Below are positions 59,876-64,000 of a stretch of 64,000 nt of DNA, piece after piece. The position numbers and the translations under genes were made by a program. Position 1 is the stretch's first letter. Each line of letters begins with the position of its first letter. Source of the DNA: Streptosporangium nondiastaticum (lineage in GTDB: Bacteria; Actinomycetota; Actinomycetes; Streptomycetales; Streptomycetaceae); assembly GCF_003011965.1 (NCBI RefSeq), contig NZ_PXWG01000013.1, forward strand, positions 36,282-100,281, read 5' to 3'. The notes under the pieces were generated by a model. That model was not told where the DNA came from, did no database searches, and was given only the letters and a program-made list of their open reading frames with translations.

Positions 59876-61347
59876 TCCGCACGGGCGAGCTCGTTCTCGC
59901 GCTGGGCCTTGGCGACCTTGCCGCGGACGAGGTACCAGCCGCCGACGAGCGCCGCCACGATGATCGGCAGGCACAGGACGGTGGTGCGGGACGCGCCCGG
60001 CTCCGACGCCATGAGACCCAGCACGCCGGCGAGGAAGACCAGCGTGACGATCTGGGTGTACGGGGCCCAGGGGAGCTTGTAGCCGGGGCGGGTGACCCGG
60101 CCGTCCTTGGAGCGGCGGTAGAAGAGCAGGGAGCAGACCATGATCATGCCCCAGGTGCCGATGATGCCGATGGCGGCGAAGTTCAGCACGATCTCGAAGG
60201 CGTCCGCCGGGACGACGAAGTTCAGGCCGACGCCCAGCACGCAGAAGAACGCGGTGAGCAGGATGCCGCCGTAGGGGACCTGGCCCTTGTTCATCAGGCC
60301 GGTGAACTTCGGCGCCGAGCCCGACATGGCCATCGAGCGCAGGATGCGGCCGGTGGAGTAAAGGCCGGAGTTCAGGCTGGAGAGCGCCGCGGTGAGGACG
60401 ACGAGGTTCATCACGCCGGCCGCGTACGGGATGCCGATCTTCGACAGGACGGTGACGAAGGGGCTCTCGCCGCCGTGGTAGGCGGTGTAGGGCAGCAGCA
60501 CCGCGAGCAGGATGACGGAGCCGACGTAGAAGAGGCCGACGCGCCACATGATCGAGTTGATCGCCTTCGGCATGATCTTCTCGGGGTTCTTGGTCTCACC
60601 GGCGGCGACGCCGCACAGCTCGACGGAGGCGTAGGCGAAGACGACGCCCTGGATGACCATCAGCATGGGCATCACGCCGGTCGGGAAGATGCCGCCGTGG
60701 TCGAGGATGTTGGACAGACCCGGGGTGCCGTCGCCGACCTTGTGCTGGCTGGCCAGCAGGAAGATGCCGACGACCATGAAGACGGAGATCGCGGCGACCT
60801 TGATGATCGCGAACCAGAACTCCATCTCGCCGAAGTACTTCACCGAGATGAGGTTCACGGTCAGCACGACCGCGAGGGCGATCAGCGCGAGCACCCACTG
60901 GGGGATGTCGCTGAACATGCTCCAGTAGTGCGTGTACGTGGCGACCGCCGTGATGTCGGCGATGCCGGTGGTGGCCCAGTTCAGGAAGTAGAGCCAGCCC
61001 GCCGTGAAGGCGCCCTTCTCGCCCATGAACTCACGGGCGTAGGAGACGAAGGCGCCGGAGGACGGGCGGTAGAGGACGAGCTCGCCCAGTGCCCGGACGA
61101 CGAAGAAGGCGAAGAGGCCGCAGACGGCGTACGCGATGAAGAGGGAGGGTCCCGCGCTCGCGAGGCGGCCGCCGGCACCGAGGAAGAGTCCGGTGCCGAT
61201 CGCTCCACCAATGGCGATCATGTTGACGTGGCGGGACTTGAGGTCCTTGCTGTACCCGGCATCGCCGGCATCCACGTGCGTGGAGGCCGCCGGCGCCGCC
61301 GTGGCGGCGGGCTGGGTTTCGGCCGCAGTGAGGGTGCGGTCACTCAT
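59860..61347 (-). CDS. Amino-acid permease (AnsP/CycA-type APC family)
   Basis: The 495-residue protein has a polar N-terminus of about 35 residues and twelve membrane helices. Conserved APC motifs are present: [19 protein letters not shown] in helix 1, [22 protein letters not shown] and [26 protein letters not shown]. These match the asparagine/D-serine/proline-type transporters of actinobacteria. It carries an amino acid into the cell with protons. Asparagine is a reasonable guess but not proven. ATG 61347. The stop region is duplicated (59816-59875). Confidence 0.9.
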   Translation of the reverse strand: MSDRTLTAAETQPAATAAPAASTHVDAGDAGYSKDLKSRHVNMIAIGGAIGTGLFLGAGGRLASAGPSLFIAYAVCGLFAFFVVRALGELVLYRPSSGAFVSYAREFMGEKGAFTAGWLYFLNWATTGIADITAVATYTHYWSMFSDIPQWVLALIALAVVLTVNLISVKYFGEMEFWFAIIKVAAISVFMVVGIFLLASQHKVGDGTPGLSNILDHGGIFPTGVMPMLMVIQGVVFAYASVELCGVAAGETKNPEKIMPKAINSIMWRVGLFYVGSVILLAVLLPYTAYHGGESPFVTVLSKIGIPYAAGVMNLVVLTAALSSLNSGLYSTGRILRSMAMSGSAPKFTGLMNKGQVPYGGILLTAFFCVLGVGLNFVVPADAFEIVLNFAAIGIIGTWGMIMVCSLLFYRRSKDGRVTRPGYKLPWAPYTQIVTLVFLAGVLGLMASEPGASRTTVLCLPIIVAALVGGWYLVRGKVAKAQRENELARAEAGQS

Positions 61348-62191
61348 GTGGTACTTCGCCTTCTTTGGAGGGGGCAGGACCGGGCCGTGGTGCTGCTTCG
61401 AGGGGGTGGGCCCGGTTACCCGGAGGACCGGCTGGCGACGCCGTTTCTCCGAGGGGTGATGCGATGCCCGCCGGCAGTGAGCCGGGCATGTCCTCCGGCC
61501 GGACGCGGGCGGCCCCGGGTGGGGGCGCCTGCGGTCAGGCAGGGGGGAGCGGGCACGAGGGTGCGTGGCCCGGGACCGGCGGTGCTGTTGCTGCCGTCCT
61601 GGGCGCCGCTGGGTGGCGCGGGGAGGTCAGCCCCTTAAGGGCCGCCGCCGGCCGGGTGTCGCCCGACGGGCCGGCCTGCCGTGGGGCGCTTGCGCCCGGT
61701 GGCACGGCATGGCGCCGGGACGCTGCTGCGCCTCGGTGCTCGGCCGGCTGTCGGTGGACTCCATGCCGTGAATGGTGTGAGGCGCGTAAGGGCGGCGTCA
61801 AGACTTCACGGGGAATTGGTATTTCCGCCGGTAAGTGATCGATCAGTGCTGGTCAGAGCGGGGTGGGAGGCGCATTTCCCGGACGCACAAAGGGATTCGC
61901 GCGACGGGAAAGGCGTGCTCGTACATGACCGTTTTCGCGCATTGCCCCTGTCTCGTGTGATCAAGGCCACAGGTCCGTGATCTTGCTTTGTGTGCCCCGG
62001 GCGATACATGTCGCCTGCATTCATGCATCCCGCATTCATGTCCACTGCATTCATTTCCCCCGCATGCGGGTGGGCGGGCAGCCGGACGGGTGGACCTGGG
62101 CCCGGCCGGGCGCGCGGGCCACGGGCGGCGGAGGGGGGCGACTTACAGTGGCCGCCACGGAAAGCAGCAACACGGCGGAGGTGTTTTGCCC
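61348..62191. other. Long intergenic region without a gene
   Basis: These 844 bases contain no convincing gene on either strand. The part nearest the permease is extremely G+C-rich. From about 61800 to 62080 base composition falls and includes GTAAGTGATCGATCAGTG and the array of GCATTCAT words (62017-62054). It must hold the permease promoter and that of the DUF1876 gene. An unannotated small RNA is possible. Confidence 0.5.
62017..62054. repeat. Three GCATTCAT words at exact 15-bp spacing
   Basis: GCATTCAT starts at 62017, 62032 and 62047, in an A+T-richer stretch 138 bp or more before the DUF1876 start. Even spacing near one and a half helical turns suggests binding sites for a regulator, with alternate copies on the same face. 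Confidence 0.6.
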
Positions 62192-62440
62192 ATGCAGGTC
62201 GCCGGCTGGCACGTAGAAATCGAATTCGACGAGGACGAATCCCGCACCCGGGCCGCCGCCCTCCTGCGACTGCGCGACGGCACCGAGCTCCGTGCCCGGA
62301 CCAGCTCCACCCGGGACGCCCGCGACCCGAACGAGCCGCGGGTCGGAGAGGAGATCGCCGGCGCCCGCGCCCTGCGCGACCTCGCCGAGCAGCTGGAGCT
62401 CAAGGGCCGCGCCGAGGCCCGGAACCTCTCCAAGCACTAG
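62192..62440 (+). CDS. DUF1876-family small protein
   Basis: The 82-residue protein begins with WHVEIEFDEDESRTRAAALL and ends with a helix (ARALRDLAEQLELKGRAEA), the alpha-beta arrangement of DUF1876. It is short, acidic and cytosolic; members are common in actinobacteria and unstudied. ATG 62192 has GGAGG upstream; longer in-frame readings would cover the repeat-bearing leader. Single gene. Confidence 0.82.
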   Translation: MQVAGWHVEIEFDEDESRTRAAALLRLRDGTELRARTSSTRDARDPNEPRVGEEIAGARALRDLAEQLELKGRAEARNLSKH

Positions 62441-62862
62441 GCGCCGACGCGTGCCTGACCCTCCGTGAGGTGATCGGACCCACGAGATCCGGCCGATTCG
62501 CGGGCATATGCACGGAAGGCGGGCGGAAGCGCGGAAGGGGCCTCTCAACTGCGGAGCGAGCACGGGCGGGTGTGCGCCGCACGGCGCTCCGGAGGTGCGG
62601 GTGGTCGGCGCGATTACATCGCCGGCCACCCGCTTTTACCTTGCCTATATTGCTGCATGACTATCTCTTGACTAATCTCCCGAAGGCACCGACCGGCACC
62701 ACCAGCAGCAGAGCGCAGCAAAAATCCCTGGGGCATGCCTTCGCGCGGCGCGCCCCAGGGACCTCCGGTCGGTCATCGTCTCCCGCACCGGCTGCGGGCT
62801 TCCGTCAAAGACAGCAGCCGAAGCGGGCCCAACCGACGCCAAACCAGTCTTCGGAGGGTACC
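62441..62862. other. Long leader with a hairpin before the lyase gene
   Basis: This 422-bp region lies between DUF1876 and the lyase gene. An A+T-rich patch (about 62632-62690, with TTGCCTATATTGC and TTGACTAATC) may be the promoter. Downstream, CCCTGGGGC (62726-62734) pairs with GCCCCAGGG (62752-62760), a nine-base hairpin about 100 nt before the start. This suggests control in the 5' leader. Confidence 0.4.
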
Positions 62863-63732
62863 GTGAACCATCCCGCCCGGCTACGTGACGCCATCGCCGC
62901 GGACGGCACCACCCCCCTCATCGGCATCTTCGACATGTTCTCCGCCTCCGTCGCGGCCCAGCACTACGACGGCATGTTCGTCTCCGGCTTCGGCTTCGCG
63001 GCCTCCCACTACGGCCTTCCCGACATAGGCTTCATCGCCTGGCCCGACATCGTGGCCTTCGTGCAGCGGCTGCGCCTGGCCTTCCCCGCGCAGCACCTGC
63101 TCGTCGACATCGACGACGGCTACGTCGACCCCGAGACCGCCTGCCACGCCGTGCAGCAGCTGGAGGCCGCAGGCGCCTCCGGGGTGATCCTGGAGGACCA
63201 GCAGCGGCCCCGCCGCTGCGGGCACGTCGACGGCAAGCAGATCCTTCCCCTGCAGGAATACCTGGACAAGCTGGACATGGTCCTGGACTCCCGCCGCGAC
63301 CTCGTGGTCGTCGCCCGCACCGACGCCACGGAGGAGCACGAGATCCTGCGGCGCGCCAAGGCCCTTGCGGCCACCGACGCCGATGTCCTGCTCGTCGACG
63401 GCGTCCGCAGCATCGAGTGGATCCGCAAGGTCCGGGACGTCATCGGCGACAAGCCCCTCCTCTTCAACCAGATAGCCGGCGGCAAGTCGCCCCGGCTGTC
63501 GCTGCCGGAGCTGGCCGAGCTCGGCGTGGACGTGGCGATCTACAGCACCCCCTGCCTCTTCGCCGCGCAGTCGGCCATGGATCGTGCGCTGGCGGGGCTG
63601 AAGGCCCGGGACGGGCGGCTGCCCGAGCACGTCTCCGGCAGCATCGGCGTCGCCGAGTGCCTGTCGCTGCTGGAGAAGAACATCAGCCGTCACCACGGCC
63701 GGCCCCGGGCCGCGGCGGCCGGCGCCCGCTGA
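62863..63732 (+). CDS. Isocitrate lyase/PEP-mutase superfamily lyase
   Basis: The 289-residue TIM-barrel enzyme has the metal-binding strand LLVDIDDGYVD and the active-site loop LEDQQRPRRCGHVDGK, whose Cys and RCGH pattern match methylisocitrate lyase-type C-C lyases. It lacks the EDKxxxKxNS signature of true PEP mutase, so phosphonate synthesis is not supported. It may split a 2-substituted malate or related acid. GTG 62863 follows GGAGGG. It ends at a perfect 15-bp terminator. A further gene seems to begin at 63943. Confidence 0.88.
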   Translation: MNHPARLRDAIAADGTTPLIGIFDMFSASVAAQHYDGMFVSGFGFAASHYGLPDIGFIAWPDIVAFVQRLRLAFPAQHLLVDIDDGYVDPETACHAVQQLEAAGASGVILEDQQRPRRCGHVDGKQILPLQEYLDKLDMVLDSRRDLVVVARTDATEEHEILRRAKALAATDADVLLVDGVRSIEWIRKVRDVIGDKPLLFNQIAGGKSPRLSLPELAELGVDVAIYSTPCLFAAQSAMDRALAGLKARDGRLPEHVSGSIGVAECLSLLEKNISRHHGRPRAAAAGAR

Positions 63733-63764
63733 CCCCGTCCCTTCCCCTCCGGCCCTCCGGGGCC

Positions 63765-63806
63765 GCCCGTGGCCGCGCCCTCATCCCCTCCGGCGCGGCC
63801 ACGGGC
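63765..63806 (+). terminator. Terminator after the lyase gene
   Basis: GCCCGTGGCCGCGCC pairs perfectly with GGCGCGGCCACGGGC over 15 bp around a 12-nt loop, 32 bases past the stop. Confidence 0.9.
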
Positions 63807-63942
63807 CCGTTCACCCTTCCGGTCCGGTGAACCCGCGGGGACGCCCGGTGAACCGGCAGGGTGCGCCGCGGCGTCTGAAGGACTGCCCCCGTCGCCGACG
63901 CGGCGGGCGCGGACAGCAGCCAAGGGCAGGGGACACCAGACC

Positions 63943-64000
63943 GTGAGCCGGACCGGCACGACAGACAGCAGCACCCCGGCGGGCATACCCGCCGGCACAC
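63943..64000 (+). CDS. 5' end of a gene cut by the window edge (partial)
   Basis: GTG 63943 follows AGGGGAC at a suitable distance, and the frame is open to the end of the window, giving MSRTGTTDSSTPAGIPAGT. The Thr/Ser/Pro/Gly-rich start could be a disordered N-terminus. It cannot be identified from 19 codons. Confidence 0.35.
   Translation, partial: MSRTGTTDSSTPAGIPAGT

Noticed and set aside
61806..62054. Leftward 82-codon frame rich in Met/Asn
   Set aside because: It is generated by the GCATTCAT repeats and neighbouring low-G+C sequence and lacks coding bias and a ribosome site.
62863..63732. PEP mutase and hence phosphonate biosynthesis
   Set aside because: The active-site loop reads EDQQRPRRCGH, the C-C lyase pattern, not the EDKxxxKxNS signature of PEP mutase, and no phosphonopyruvate decarboxylase is nearby.
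1..64000. Chromosome end (telomere) inside the window
   Set aside because: No series of short terminal palindromes is seen at either window edge; the Tap/Tpg-like genes only suggest linear-replicon ancestry.

Overview
The window is strongly G+C-rich, with third codon positions almost always G or C, many GTG starts, GGAGG ribosome sites and perfect G+C hairpins between convergent genes. Together with a 2-methylisoborneol gene pair, a Tap/Tpg-like telomere gene pair, ParH-like/DUF6545 genes, DUF6131, GPP34 and DUF5995, this points to a Streptomyces chromosome, probably an accessory or arm region. No rRNA, tRNA, CRISPR array, transposase or phage gene was seen. At least four genes are decayed: a truncated response regulator, a frameshifted kinase-like gene, a frameshifted DUF3533-like gene and an XRE-regulator remnant. 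This fits arm-like DNA.

Layout. 1-9.3 kb: an NTF2-like protein, an intracellular PQQ-type beta-propeller, an HTH/coiled-coil/receiver regulator, a TetR + adenylate-forming-enzyme operon with a 31-bp operator, and two alpha/beta hydrolases next to a LysR regulator. 9.3-11.6 kb: geranyl diphosphate C-methyltransferase and 2-methylisoborneol synthase, without the usual cyclic-nucleotide-binding gene upstream. 12-15 kb: XRE remnant, ImmA/IrrE (ParH-like) peptidase, DUF6545 membrane protein and an aldo/keto reductase. 16.7-19.1 kb: a three-gene operon of an XRE regulator, a Tap-like protein with a recognisable family-B DNA-polymerase palm, and a Tpg-like terminal-protein candidate. 19.2-21.4 kb: secreted amidase and MhuD-type haem oxygenase. 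21.5-24.5 kb: a tightly overlapping amidinotransferase / membrane desaturase / 2OG-Fe(II) oxygenase operon, probably for a small guanidino metabolite. 24.7-33 kb: secreted HAD phosphatase, secreted serine hydrolase, SnoaL-like protein, EamA exporter, a histidine kinase with an internally deleted partner, asparaginase and a GMC oxidoreductase. 33-44 kb: DUF4097 lipoprotein, pseudouridine degradation (psuG-psuK), aldo/keto reductase, MscS channel, envelope proteins, a GH-A hydrolase, PadR and an SLT transglycosylase. 44-51 kb: DUF3533-like pseudogene, ohrR/ohr, kinase-like pseudogene, fused double hydrolase, MerR, and an FMN reductase/TetR divergent pair with two 12-bp operators. 52-64 kb: questin oxidase-like, GPP34, small metal-binding and secreted proteins, AraC/VOC pair, Tat-exported GH109, amino-acid permease, DUF1876 and an ICL/PEP-mutase superfamily lyase.

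Two stretches stand out as possible undescribed systems. One is the XRE/Tap-like/Tpg-like operon, where the Tap-like protein carries spaced motifs A, B and C of protein-primed DNA polymerases. The other is the amidinotransferase-desaturase-oxygenase cassette. A further window-wide pattern is short tandem duplication at gene borders, in several cases copying the stop codon itself.
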